Shown one piece after another: positions 13,883-21,420 of a stretch of DNA of 26,696 nucleotides; within the stretch, counting starts at the first letter, position 1, and each line of letters begins with the position of its first letter. The stretch comes from JBMZCV01 sp049613665 (GTDB lineage: Bacteria; Bacteroidota; Bacteroidia; Chitinophagales; UBA2359). A program made the translations under genes and the position numbers. Location of the stretch: NCBI GenBank assembly GCA_049613665.1, contig JBMZCV010000059.1:1-26696 (forward strand), written 5' to 3'. Under the pieces are notes generated by a model, which saw nothing but the letters and a program-made list of their open reading frames with translations, made no database searches and had not been told where the DNA came from.

Positions 13883-14607
13883 TAGTATTGTGTTTTTTAT
13901 TAAAAAAAAAATTTCATTTTAGACTTTTCTGCTCTGTTATGATACCCAAAACAACATTTTGTTGAATAAAAAGGTAGCTTTTTGAACTTAAAAAAAAGCA
14001 TATAAACAGTTGCTTAAAAAGAGTATCTTCGGTTTAGCCAAAAGATAAAATTTGAACAGTAAAAGTACAAAACTTTTCGTAAAACAAAACGATTGTGCTA
14101 TTTTAATGCTATATATCTGTGTGTTTGTATTTTGAATTTGTTTTTTGTCTTTAAATGTAAGTAGGAGCAGCAATCTTTGAATGACGAAACAGAACGAAAT
14201 TTCTTTTGAAAATAAAACTTTTGGAAATGTACTGCTTATGATGTATTTTATTGAAAGTAATTGGTTTTAGGTAGAGTAGCGACAGAAATATATTTGTGCA
14301 AGTGCATATGGAAAAATTAAATGTGTTTGACTTGCCGATTGCGATGAATAACAAATAATATTTTGCTTTTTTAGGAAGCCTTATTGAGTAAATGCTGATT
14401 TTTAATGAAATGTTTGTTTGGTGAGGTTTTTTGTTTTTTTTGAGTGGGTAAATGAAAAGTAGGTATTAACAAAAGATTTGGAAGTTTGATATTTATAATG
14501 TATTTTTGAGATATGCAGAAAATAGGAAAACTTGACAATGAGTGTGGATTATTTGAATGTGTATTGTTTTTAATGTGAAAAATGTAATATTAATCAAACA
14601 TATAACC
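13883..14607. other. 725-base AT-rich region, no recognised gene
   Basis: Only short minus-strand frames with low-complexity, Phe/Leu/Ile-rich translations occur here, typical of chance frames in AT-rich DNA. No tRNA, terminator hairpin with U-tract or clear promoter box was found. One member of a 24-bp direct repeat lies at 14341-14364. Confidence 0.5.
14341..14364 (+). repeat. 24-bp direct repeat, left copy
   Basis: GATGAATAACAAATAATATT and its flanks match 15541-15564 at 23 of 24 bases. The copies are in the same orientation exactly 1200 bases apart and bracket the gene at 14608-15486. Confidence 0.75.
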
Positions 14608-15486
14608 ATGTATAAAATGCTTGTATTATTTATTTTTATTTTGATAAATTCTATTGTAGTTGGACAAAATAAAGCAACAAAAAAGGCCCAACCGATAGTA
14701 GAAGAAGGGAAACGCTTGTATAAATCTGAAATGGCATCTTGGTATGGTACTGATATTTTTCGAAAAAAATATAAAACGCCAGAAAAAATGGGTGGATACT
14801 TTTCCTTTACAAAAGGAGAAATCACAAAATGTGTTTTCTTTTCTCAAGAAGAAAAACCTAAAGTATTGGGAATGGTAAGTTTTAAAGGAGAAGTATTATT
14901 AGAGAATAGTGAGCTTAGTATGGAAGAACGAGAATTGACAGATTTAGAAAACAGTTATTACACATTGAGAAAAAATACTCTAATAGAGTTAGAAAAAGAT
15001 ACTATATTTCAATTTTATCAAAATACTCGCCCTAATATTATTCCAATTATAGAAGGAGGAAGAAAAAGAGTTTATATTATGACTGCTCCTACTGTAAGTG
15101 GAATTGTAATTTTTGGAAATGATTATTTATTGACATTTAATAAAAATAATGAGGTACTGACCAAAAAAGCTTTACATCAAAATATTATACCAATAGAATA
15201 CTCAGATGATGAAAAAGAAGATAGTTCATATCATTTGCATTCAGATGAAACAGAACAACATATAACAGCAACAGATATATGCACTTTAATGTTGTATGGA
15301 AAATACACAAAGTGGAAACAGCATAATGTTCACTCTGATGATTATTTAAGTATGTGGAATTGTGAATCAAATAAGTTAGTGGTTATGCCGCAAAAAACAT
15401 TAGATGACATTTATAAAGATCAGGAAAAACGAAAAGAAGTTAAAGACAAGAGTGCAAAAGAGACTAAAAATAGAAAGAAAAGATAG
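14608..15486 (+). CDS. Secreted protein of unknown function, bracketed by direct repeats
   Basis: The protein has 292 residues from ATG 14608. A longer frame from 14557 was rejected because the signal peptide MYKMLVLFIFILINSIVVGQ begins here. The mature part has few motifs. There is GYFSFTKGEITKCVFFSQEEKPKVLGMVSF, which looks like beta-strands from a Bacteroidota secreted-protein fold. There are also a segment YIMTAPTVSGIVIFGNDYLLTF and an Asp/His-rich loop (DDEKEDSSYHLHSDETEQHI). The C-terminal tail is strongly basic/acidic (YKDQEKRKEVKDKSAKETKN). No enzyme motif was recognised. Two 24-bp direct repeats flank the gene, which could mark an insertion or duplication event. Confidence 0.65.
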   Translation: MYKMLVLFIFILINSIVVGQNKATKKAQPIVEEGKRLYKSEMASWYGTDIFRKKYKTPEKMGGYFSFTKGEITKCVFFSQEEKPKVLGMVSFKGEVLLENSELSMEERELTDLENSYYTLRKNTLIELEKDTIFQFYQNTRPNIIPIIEGGRKRVYIMTAPTVSGIVIFGNDYLLTFNKNNEVLTKKALHQNIIPIEYSDDEKEDSSYHLHSDETEQHITATDICTLMLYGKYTKWKQHNVHSDDYLSMWNCESNKLVVMPQKTLDDIYKDQEKRKEVKDKSAKETKNRKKR

Positions 15487-15540
15487 AAGAATATCAATTT
15501 AAATATCTAAATGCTGTGATACTGTCGCACCAACAGAGTT

Positions 15541-15564
15541 GTGATGAATAACAAATAATATTTT
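15541..15564 (+). repeat. 24-bp direct repeat, right copy
   Basis: It matches 14341-14364 at 23 of 24 bases and begins 54 bases after the stop codon of the enclosed gene. Confidence 0.75.
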
Positions 15565-15665
15565 TGGAGATAAAAGATAGTTGATTTGAAAGTCATTTGG
15601 TTGAATTAAATAAAACTTTGATGTCTCTGAAAGAAAAATATTCTGACTAGAATAATAAGAAAATA

Positions 15666-15698
15666 AGGTAGTAGGCATTTTTAAAATGCCTGCCACCA
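15666..15698. repeat. 33-nt palindrome (16-1-16), centre 15682
   Basis: GGTAGTAGGCATTTT pairs with AAAATGCCTGCCACC with one wobble and one mismatch. It forms a pair with 15744-15776, whose arm sequence is nearly the same in the opposite orientation. Confidence 0.8.
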
Positions 15699-15743
15699 CC
15701 AAAATTTCAAAAGTGTAGAATTTTAGAAAAAAACGACAAATCT

Positions 15744-15776
15744 AGGTGGCAGGCACTTCTAAAGTGCCTACCACCT
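15744..15776. repeat. 33-nt palindrome (16-1-16), centre 15760
   Basis: AGGTGGCAGGCACTTC pairs with AAAGTGCCTACCACCT with a mismatch beside the centre and one C-A mismatch in the arm. It lies 45 bases from the preceding palindrome. The two fill most of the 390-base gap at 15487-15876, which holds no gene. Confidence 0.82.
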
Positions 15777-15876
15777 CTTTTTATTGCGTAAAGTTTTACC
15801 CAAAACCAACTAAATCCCTTCCTCCAAACGTTCTTTAAAAAAAGAAACCAATCACTTCAGCTTATTCTAATAAAAT

Positions 15877-16851
15877 ATGCTCAAAAACAAAAAACACGCA
15901 CTCTACTTATTCCTTTTCCTACTACAAACAAGCTATATTTTCGCACAAAAATCACACGAAATAAAGCAAAACTACTTGCAATTGAGCTTTGAGGAGACAC
16001 AGCGAGCAGGCAGTTTGCGTTATATGCTATTTCACAACACCAGAGCGACAAACCTTGCTTTCCACCAACATTACTTATATGAGCCTTTTACGGAAAGTGT
16101 AGAACGCTACCAAAAAGTGCGATTGACAGGCCAATATTATTTGAATAGGCAAACTTTGTTGCGTATAGAAATACCGTATTTGCACAATAAAAGAATGGCG
16201 GCCGATACCTTGTATAAAAGCGAAAAAGGCATTGGCGATATAGTGCTGACTGCAAAATACGAATGGCTAAACTCCGATTTGTTGCAAGTTTCATCAAAAA
16301 TTGGCCATCATTTTTTATTTGGAAGCAGCGTAAGTTTGCCAACAGGAAAGTATCAAAATTTTATAAAAAATGAAGTAGAACCTCGTTTTCAAGTAGGGAA
16401 GGGGAGTGCCAATTTCGCTTTTCATGCCGACTATTTGCTACAAATTGCCGACTTTTCTTGGCTAAATTCTGCAACATATCAACACTTTTTACCCAACAAA
16501 TACACTTATAAATACGGCAATAGCTGGCATTTCGCAACGCAATTTCAATATCAAAAAAATATTGGAAAATTTACTATTTTGCCTAGTTTATCATTTGACT
16601 TTAGACAGCAAAAATCAGATAGACAAAACGAGCGAGACATTGATTTTCAAGCTGCTACAAGTGGTGAAATATTATATGTTTCGCCACAAATAGGCTTGCA
16701 GCATGATAAATATAATATTACAGCAAGTTGGCAAACGCCTATTTTTCAAGATTTAGACGGTGGCCAACTAGCATATAAAAATAATTTTAACTTAAAATTG
16801 AGGTATTTGTTTCAAAAAGAAAAACGTTATTATCCTCTCCGTGAATATTGA
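15877..16851 (+). CDS. Outer-membrane beta-barrel protein, possibly MetA/phenol-pathway transporter-like
   Basis: The 324-residue protein has a signal peptide (MLKNKKHALYLFLFLLQTSYIFA, probable cleavage before QK). The rest alternates short amphipathic strands rich in aromatic residues: LRIEIPYLHNKR, GIGDIVLTAKYEW, FLFGSSVSLPTGKYQ, FAFHADYLLQI, YVSPQIGLQHDKYNITASWQTPIFQ and FNLKLRYLFQ. The GIGD-(I)-L and (S)LPTGKY signatures resemble the outer-membrane family annotated as phenol-degradation MetA-like or alpha-amylase-like barrels. The C-terminus is not a classical terminal Phe (REY). The substrate is unknown. Downstream, an 80-bp palindromic repeat separates it from the convergent acyltransferase gene. 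Confidence 0.7.
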   Translation: MLKNKKHALYLFLFLLQTSYIFAQKSHEIKQNYLQLSFEETQRAGSLRYMLFHNTRATNLAFHQHYLYEPFTESVERYQKVRLTGQYYLNRQTLLRIEIPYLHNKRMAADTLYKSEKGIGDIVLTAKYEWLNSDLLQVSSKIGHHFLFGSSVSLPTGKYQNFIKNEVEPRFQVGKGSANFAFHADYLLQIADFSWLNSATYQHFLPNKYTYKYGNSWHFATQFQYQKNIGKFTILPSLSFDFRQQKSDRQNERDIDFQAATSGEILYVSPQIGLQHDKYNITASWQTPIFQDLDGGQLAYKNNFNLKLRYLFQKEKRYYPLREY

Positions 16852-16857
16852 CAGAAA

Positions 16858-16937
16858 AGAAATGACATATTTTTTAGCCAAAAGCTTCAAATATAAAAAA
16901 GTATATACTATCGTTTTTTTAGAAATATGTCATTTCT
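16858..16937 (-). repeat. 80-bp palindrome-ended element (long form), copy 1
   Basis: The ends AGAAATGACATATTT (16858-16872) and AAATATGTCATTTCT (16923-16937) are perfect 15-bp inverted repeats. Read on the minus strand, the first 30 bases equal those of 21300-21380, and much of the interior also matches (for example CTAAAAAAACGATAG and TTTTTATATTTGA). It looks like a 33-nt palindrome carrying a 47-base insert after its centre. It lies between convergent genes. Confidence 0.8.
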
Positions 16938-16987
16938 ACAAGCTTCAATATTTTTATAACTAACAACTCAAAACTAAAAATTTAAAA

Positions 16988-18451
16988 CTATTGAATCTCA
17001 ATATTTATTGTTGTATTACTTTCCGTATGTCCATCGCTTTCTGCAATTGCTTTTTCCAAATCTTCCAAAGCGAGATGAATATAATCGGTCAGCGTATCTA
17101 AATCTGGCATAATTTCACGGCAAGAAGTCGCACCGATAGAAATAATACCTGCATAACTAAAAACCGTAATCATCAAACCCATGCCATCAATAAGCGGAGC
17201 TATCGCAAAATTGTTGAGCAACTGATGACCATTCATATACAAAGGTTTAGCAGGGCCTGGCACATTCGTAATCACCAAATTGTAAATCGGATTGTGCAGT
17301 TTCGCAATTTTCATGCGTGTATAAATGCGTGCTGCCGAAGCCGCTACTTGCGAAGGAATATAATCCATCAATTTTTCGGCTTTTACTGCTTTTTGAAAAG
17401 CTTTTGAGCCACCTGCATTAGCATGAATATTTTTGAGCCGCTGCACAGGGTCTGCCTCGTCAGTCGATAGTGCGACCAACATTGCCGAAATTTTATTACC
17501 TAATTTTCCACCTTCGTCTTTTGTTCGCACCGAAACAGGGGCCATCGTAATCAGCGATTTTTTTGGTAAAGCGTCTTTTTCGCTCAAATAATGACGCAAA
17601 GCACCACCGCAAACCGACAAAATAACATCATTTACCGTCACTTTCATCTTGTCTTTGATGGCTTTCACTCGCTCTAGCGAAAACTCGGTTGCCGACACAA
17701 TTCTATGAGGTGTAACAGGAACATTAAAAAAAGTTTTTGGTGCAGTAAACGGTGCAGGCGGAGGATTGTAGCCTTCTATATCTCGTATCTTTTTTTTCTT
17801 AGAATTGCTTTTAAACACACTTTGTATGCCTTTTTCTGCCAGCATCAACAATTTGAAAGGCGTTTTTACAGCATCGCCAGTATGACGTGCCAAAAGCTCA
17901 ATATTGGTAGGAATGCGTTTTGGTTTCTCTTTTTTTTCTTTTGGAAAAAGGCGAGGAATAGGTGTGCTATCAAATAAAGCTTGCATAATCGCAACGCCAG
18001 CTTTGCCATCAAGAGCGGCATGATGCACTTTCGGAATGAGAGCAAAAGAACCTTCTGGCAAACCTGCTATTTTCAAACCTGTCACCACCGTAATTTCCCA
18101 CAAAGGTCGTTGTCTATCTAGCGGCCGATTAAAAATTTGAGCGGCAAGCTTGAACAATTCATCTTTTCCTGCTGGAGTAGGCAAAGCGACATAAGAAATA
18201 TGATGTTCAATATCAAAATTTGGGTCATCGTACCAATATGGCAAGCCCAAATCTAGCGGCACTTCTATCAAACGTTGCTGAAAAACAGGATAAATGTGCA
18301 AACGAGATGTCAAATAATCACGGAATGTCTCGTAACTAAAGCCTGTTTCGTGATTTGTACCCTCAAAAATATATACGCCTCCAATGTGCATAGGCGAGCG
18401 GTGAGACTCGACATACAAAAAGCCAGCGTCCATGGTATTTAACTGTTTCAT
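16988..18451 (-). CDS. Wax ester synthase / acyl-CoA:diacylglycerol acyltransferase (WS/DGAT)
   Basis: The 487-residue protein begins MKQLNTMDAGFLYVES, the usual N-terminus of the family. It carries the catalytic motif HHxxxDG (VHHAALDG; His143, His144, Asp148, Gly149), PLWE before it, TVNDVIL in the middle and the C-terminal NVPGP. Enzymes of this group acylate fatty alcohols or diacylglycerol with acyl-CoA to make storage wax esters or triacylglycerol, at the inner membrane face or lipid bodies. The length is typical. It stands alone after the glycosyltransferase genes, from which a 61-nt palindrome separates it. No fatty acyl-CoA reductase is present in the window. Confidence 0.92.
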   Translation of the reverse strand: MKQLNTMDAGFLYVESHRSPMHIGGVYIFEGTNHETGFSYETFRDYLTSRLHIYPVFQQRLIEVPLDLGLPYWYDDPNFDIEHHISYVALPTPAGKDELFKLAAQIFNRPLDRQRPLWEITVVTGLKIAGLPEGSFALIPKVHHAALDGKAGVAIMQALFDSTPIPRLFPKEKKEKPKRIPTNIELLARHTGDAVKTPFKLLMLAEKGIQSVFKSNSKKKKIRDIEGYNPPPAPFTAPKTFFNVPVTPHRIVSATEFSLERVKAIKDKMKVTVNDVILSVCGGALRHYLSEKDALPKKSLITMAPVSVRTKDEGGKLGNKISAMLVALSTDEADPVQRLKNIHANAGGSKAFQKAVKAEKLMDYIPSQVAASAARIYTRMKIAKLHNPIYNLVITNVPGPAKPLYMNGHQLLNNFAIAPLIDGMGLMITVFSYAGIISIGATSCREIMPDLDTLTDYIHLALEDLEKAIAESDGHTESNTTINIEIQ

Positions 18452-18478
18452 AGCGGTTGTTGAAGATTGAAAATGTAA

Positions 18479-18539
18479 TGTTTGATTTTTTTAGACATAC
18501 TATTTCTCGAAGAAATAGTATGTCTAAAAAAATCAAACA
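18479..18539. repeat. 61-nt near-perfect palindrome, centre 18509
   Basis: Thirty bases each side of G18509 pair with a single mismatch (18508/18510). The inner 33 nt (18493-18525; AGACATACTATTTCTC and AAGAAATAGTATGTCT) follow the 16-1-16 format. The outer part adds T-rich and A-rich extensions ending TGTTTGAT / ATCAAACA. It lies 10 bases beyond the stop codon of the glycosyltransferase gene, so it may also shape that transcript's 3' end. Confidence 0.92.
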
Positions 18540-18549
18540 CCTTTAGGTT

Positions 18550-19371
18550 TTAAATAGTTTCGCTTTCGAGATATTTATAAAAAGGCAATAAATGAGTATC
18601 ATCTTTCATACTTGCAATTGTTTTTACCTCAAAAGCATTCAATTCTATCTTTCGGCGTATAGATTTTGGCAAAAACACTTCTTTAATGACAAATTTTACA
18701 GTCGTGAGCCAACTATCCGACACAGCGTGAAAGTTTTTGATGTATTGCCAAGAAATATTTTTCTTCCATTGCTCTGACAAATTTTTGCTATCATTGCGTC
18801 GTCTATGAGCGACTAAAACTTGCTGTACATTATAGATTTTTTTCTCTTTTTCGCACAAAATATTGGTCATAAAATTTACATCGCAGGCGAAAATGATACT
18901 TGTATCGTAGCGTTTTTTTGTTTTGCGAAACAAAATAGAAGGGTGAAAAGTGCGATAGAAAAACTCTGGCTGTTGTTTGGCATAATAAATCTGCTCTTTT
19001 TCAAAAAACTCAATATGATTTGCTCCACAAGCTAAAATGTTATCTTTTTCTTGAAGAACTTTTATTTGCAAAGCAAGCTTTTGAGGATGCCAAAGGTCGT
19101 CATGGTCTTGCACAGCCATGAAATCGCCTGCCGCTTTTTCGAGCAAAAAATTGATGCCACCATAAGCTCCGAGATTTTCTTTTTTGCAAAACAATCTAAT
19201 TCGTTCATCATCAAAATTTTCGATAACACGCACCGTTTCGTCACTCGAATTATTGTCGAGAATCAAAACTTCAATATGTCGATAGCTTTGTTGCAACACA
19301 CTTTTTAGCGTATTTGCGATATACTTTTCGGCATTGTAAGTGCAAATTAAAACAGAAATGAGTGCTTTCAA
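18550..19371 (-). CDS. Family 2 glycosyltransferase (TTG start), paralogue of the next gene
   Basis: This 273-residue GT-A fold enzyme has the nucleotide-sugar-binding start ISVLICTYNAEKYI and LILDNNSSDET. Its metal site is QDHDDLWH (Asp89, Asp91 and Asp92 region), and HRRRND near residue 200 is shared with its neighbour. The only standard start before the first strand is TTG at 19371. The upstream in-frame stop is at 19420-19422 and no ATG or GTG lies between, so a TTG start is likely. It closely resembles the gene at 19494-20330 throughout (same block order, same C-terminal LLPFYKYL / FLKVFYDFL end), so the two are tandem duplicates. Donor and acceptor are unknown. Confidence 0.88.
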   Translation of the reverse strand: MKALISVLICTYNAEKYIANTLKSVLQQSYRHIEVLILDNNSSDETVRVIENFDDERIRLFCKKENLGAYGGINFLLEKAAGDFMAVQDHDDLWHPQKLALQIKVLQEKDNILACGANHIEFFEKEQIYYAKQQPEFFYRTFHPSILFRKTKKRYDTSIIFACDVNFMTNILCEKEKKIYNVQQVLVAHRRRNDSKNLSEQWKKNISWQYIKNFHAVSDSWLTTVKFVIKEVFLPKSIRRKIELNAFEVKTIASMKDDTHLLPFYKYLESETI

Positions 19372-19464
19372 AATTTTGTGTTGTAGTTTGTTTTGAAAAG
19401 AAAAAAGTCGTGTTGATTTTTTATAGGTGTGAAAAAAGAAATGTTGTGATAATCTTTTGTGCCA

Positions 19465-19487
19465 TTGTTGGTGTTATCACCAACAAC
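19465..19487. repeat. TTGTTGGTGTTATCACCAA palindrome, copy 2
   Basis: A perfect 9-bp stem (TTGTTGGTG with CACCAACAA) has loop TTAT. Over 19 bases it is identical to the reverse complement of 8116-8134. It lies in the gap between the two glycosyltransferase genes. Confidence 0.75.
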
Positions 19488-19493
19488 TAAAAA

Positions 19494-20330
19494 TTATTCC
19501 GTTTCTTTTAAAAAATCATAAAAAACCTTCAAAAAATCATCGTTTTTCATATTTGTAAGCGGCTGAAAATCATACATTTTTAGCTTCAAAGGCATCAAAA
19601 TAGCATCTGGCACAAACAGCCGATTGAAACTAAACATAATCGTACCTTTTAGGCTGCCTGTCACTTTATAATGTCGCTTGATGTGTCGCCACGAAAAACC
19701 TTTAAACCATTTTGTATTCAAGTTGGCGTTATCAGAGCGACGACGATGCAGAGCCAATAATTTTTGAATGCTATAAATTTTCGGCTGCTCTTTGCACAAC
19801 ACAAATTTCATAAAATAATGGTCTGCTTCAAACTGAAATTCTGTGTCGTAGCGATATTCTTTTTTGTTGCGAAAAAGCAAAGCAATATGAGTAGTTACAA
19901 CATCAATTGGCTTTCGTTTTTTTAGATAAAAAGCCTCAAAAGCCTCAAAATATTCAATCGTTTGCGAACCGCAGCCTACAAATTCTGCATTTTTTTCGAG
20001 AAAAGCAACTTGCAAAGCTATTTTTTCAGTGTGCCAAAGGTCGTCATGGTCTTGCACAGCCACATATTTTCCTTTTGCATGATTGTCCAACAAAAAATTG
20101 AAACCTTTATATGGCCCTAAATTATCTTTGGAAGCAATGAGTTGTATGCGTTCATCGCCTATTTTTTTGACAACATCACAAGTATTATCGCTAGAATTAT
20201 TATCTAACACTAAAATTTGCAAGTTGTTATAAGTCTGTTCAGTAATACTTCGCAAAGTTGTTGCGATATATTTTTCAGCATTATAAGTACATACTAAAAC
20301 GGAAACAAGCGGCTGATTTATATTTTTCAT
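19494..20330 (-). CDS. Family 2 glycosyltransferase, tandem paralogue
   Basis: The protein has 278 residues from ATG 20330. An upstream in-frame TTG (20351) was rejected since it would overlap the end of the sulfotransferase gene. PLVSVLVCTYNAEKYI, LVLDNNSSDNT, QDHDDLWH (Asp94, Asp96, Asp97) and LLALHRRRSDN define the GT2 family. It starts 11 bases after the sulfotransferase stop codon, indicating one transcript. With its paralogue at 18550-19371 and the sulfotransferase, it probably builds or decorates a surface glycan; the pathway is inferred from context. Confidence 0.9.
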   Translation of the reverse strand: MKNINQPLVSVLVCTYNAEKYIATTLRSITEQTYNNLQILVLDNNSSDNTCDVVKKIGDERIQLIASKDNLGPYKGFNFLLDNHAKGKYVAVQDHDDLWHTEKIALQVAFLEKNAEFVGCGSQTIEYFEAFEAFYLKKRKPIDVVTTHIALLFRNKKEYRYDTEFQFEADHYFMKFVLCKEQPKIYSIQKLLALHRRRSDNANLNTKWFKGFSWRHIKRHYKVTGSLKGTIMFSFNRLFVPDAILMPLKLKMYDFQPLTNMKNDDFLKVFYDFLKETE

Positions 20331-20341
20331 AAGTAGTTTTT

Positions 20342-21238
20342 TCACTTCCAATGCGACAAATCCGTTTCCAATAATTTTTCTAAATTGCTCACATCTTCAC
20401 GAAAATAAGCTTTCAATTCTTCTCTCAAAGCTGGTTCAATGGCTTGCTTATCCATTTTTTTGGCGTTCAGATGGTCTCTAATATATTCGGCAAGCGGCAC
20501 GATACCTGTTTTTCGCAAAATAGGCAAAGCAGCTTGTAAATTATTGGTGTGAATAAAAGCACGAATACGCATGAGCATTTTGTTTACAAAGCGAAGACGT
20601 GGTTCGCCTGTCGCATTAGAGCGTTTTTCGATGCTTTCTGGATAAAAAGTTTTTACACCTAAAAAATGTTCTACATCTGCCAACAAAGCTTTATTGTCTT
20701 TTTTTAGGTCTTCATAAAACACAATTTTAATGTTTTCTCTCGGAAAAAGCTCAAAATACGGTTTTAATTGCTCAAAATACAAAGAATTGTCCAAAACAGA
20801 CGGTTCGTCTTTTATCGCTTCCCTAAAAGTAGGAGAGTCTATATAACCTCTTTGACGATAATATAAATAATGAGAATAGCTTTTATCGACAGGATTTCGG
20901 AGAATAGCGAAAAGCTTAACATCTGGATTATATTTGTAAATTTCATGCACAGAACCTTCGCAAATCAAATACATAGGCGTAATTTCGCCTTTCACTTGAT
21001 TTGTTTTCGCATTTTTAAAAAAGTCGTGATACCATTTTAGCGGTTTTCCGTAGCGATAGTTGTCGATTTTTTCGTAAGTCTGCAAGTAAGAATTAAAATA
21101 CATCAACTCTTTTGTTTCAGACATATAAATATCTGGGTGTTGTCGCAGACAGTCGGCGAGCCAAGTACTACCACATTTCGCAGCTCCAAGTCCAATAAAA
21201 TCTACTTTAAAATCTTTGTCTGAATAGTTTTTACTCAT
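20342..21238 (-). CDS. PAPS-dependent sulfotransferase
   Basis: The protein has 298 residues from ATG 21238. A longer frame to 21334 exists, but its first part (RFFRNMSFL) is translated from the palindromic repeat, so it is rejected. FIGLGAAKCGSTWL (about 14-27) is the 5'-phosphosulfate-binding loop, and ILRNPVDKSYSHY (Arg114, Ser120) binds the 3'-phosphate of PAPS. The family transfers sulfate from PAPS to carbohydrate hydroxyl or amino groups, as in heparan-type sulfotransferases. Being 11 bases upstream of a glycosyltransferase, it likely sulfates the glycan made by that enzyme pair. PAPS synthesis genes are not in the window. Confidence 0.92.
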   Translation of the reverse strand: MSKNYSDKDFKVDFIGLGAAKCGSTWLADCLRQHPDIYMSETKELMYFNSYLQTYEKIDNYRYGKPLKWYHDFFKNAKTNQVKGEITPMYLICEGSVHEIYKYNPDVKLFAILRNPVDKSYSHYLYYRQRGYIDSPTFREAIKDEPSVLDNSLYFEQLKPYFELFPRENIKIVFYEDLKKDNKALLADVEHFLGVKTFYPESIEKRSNATGEPRLRFVNKMLMRIRAFIHTNNLQAALPILRKTGIVPLAEYIRDHLNAKKMDKQAIEPALREELKAYFREDVSNLEKLLETDLSHWK

Positions 21239-21299
21239 GTTTTTTTGCTTAATGTTTTTTTTGAGAAACATTGTTTGGAAACATTTTTTTTCAGGTATT

Positions 21300-21380
21300 A
21301 GAAATGACATATTTCTAAAAAAACGATAGAACATAACTTTTTATATTTGACTCTTTTCACTAGAAAAATATGTCATTTCT
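21300..21380 (+). repeat. 81-bp palindrome-ended element (long form), copy 2
   Basis: The ends AGAAATGACATATTT (21300-21314) and AAATATGTCATTTCT (21366-21380) pair perfectly. The first 30 bases are identical to the minus strand of 16858-16937, and the interior is clearly related. It lies between the sirtuin and sulfotransferase genes, outside both. Confidence 0.82.
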
Positions 21381-21420
21381 CTTTTGGTAAAACCTTTTTT
21401 GAAATGAAAAAAAATGTTTT

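Noticed and set aside
13988..14354. Two minus-strand frames in the 13883-14607 gap
   Set aside because: Low-complexity Phe/Leu/Ile-rich translations without motifs; typical chance frames.
21239..21334. N-terminal extension of the sulfotransferase frame
   Set aside because: Runs into the 81-bp palindromic element and has no family similarity; MSKNYSDKDF is the likely start.
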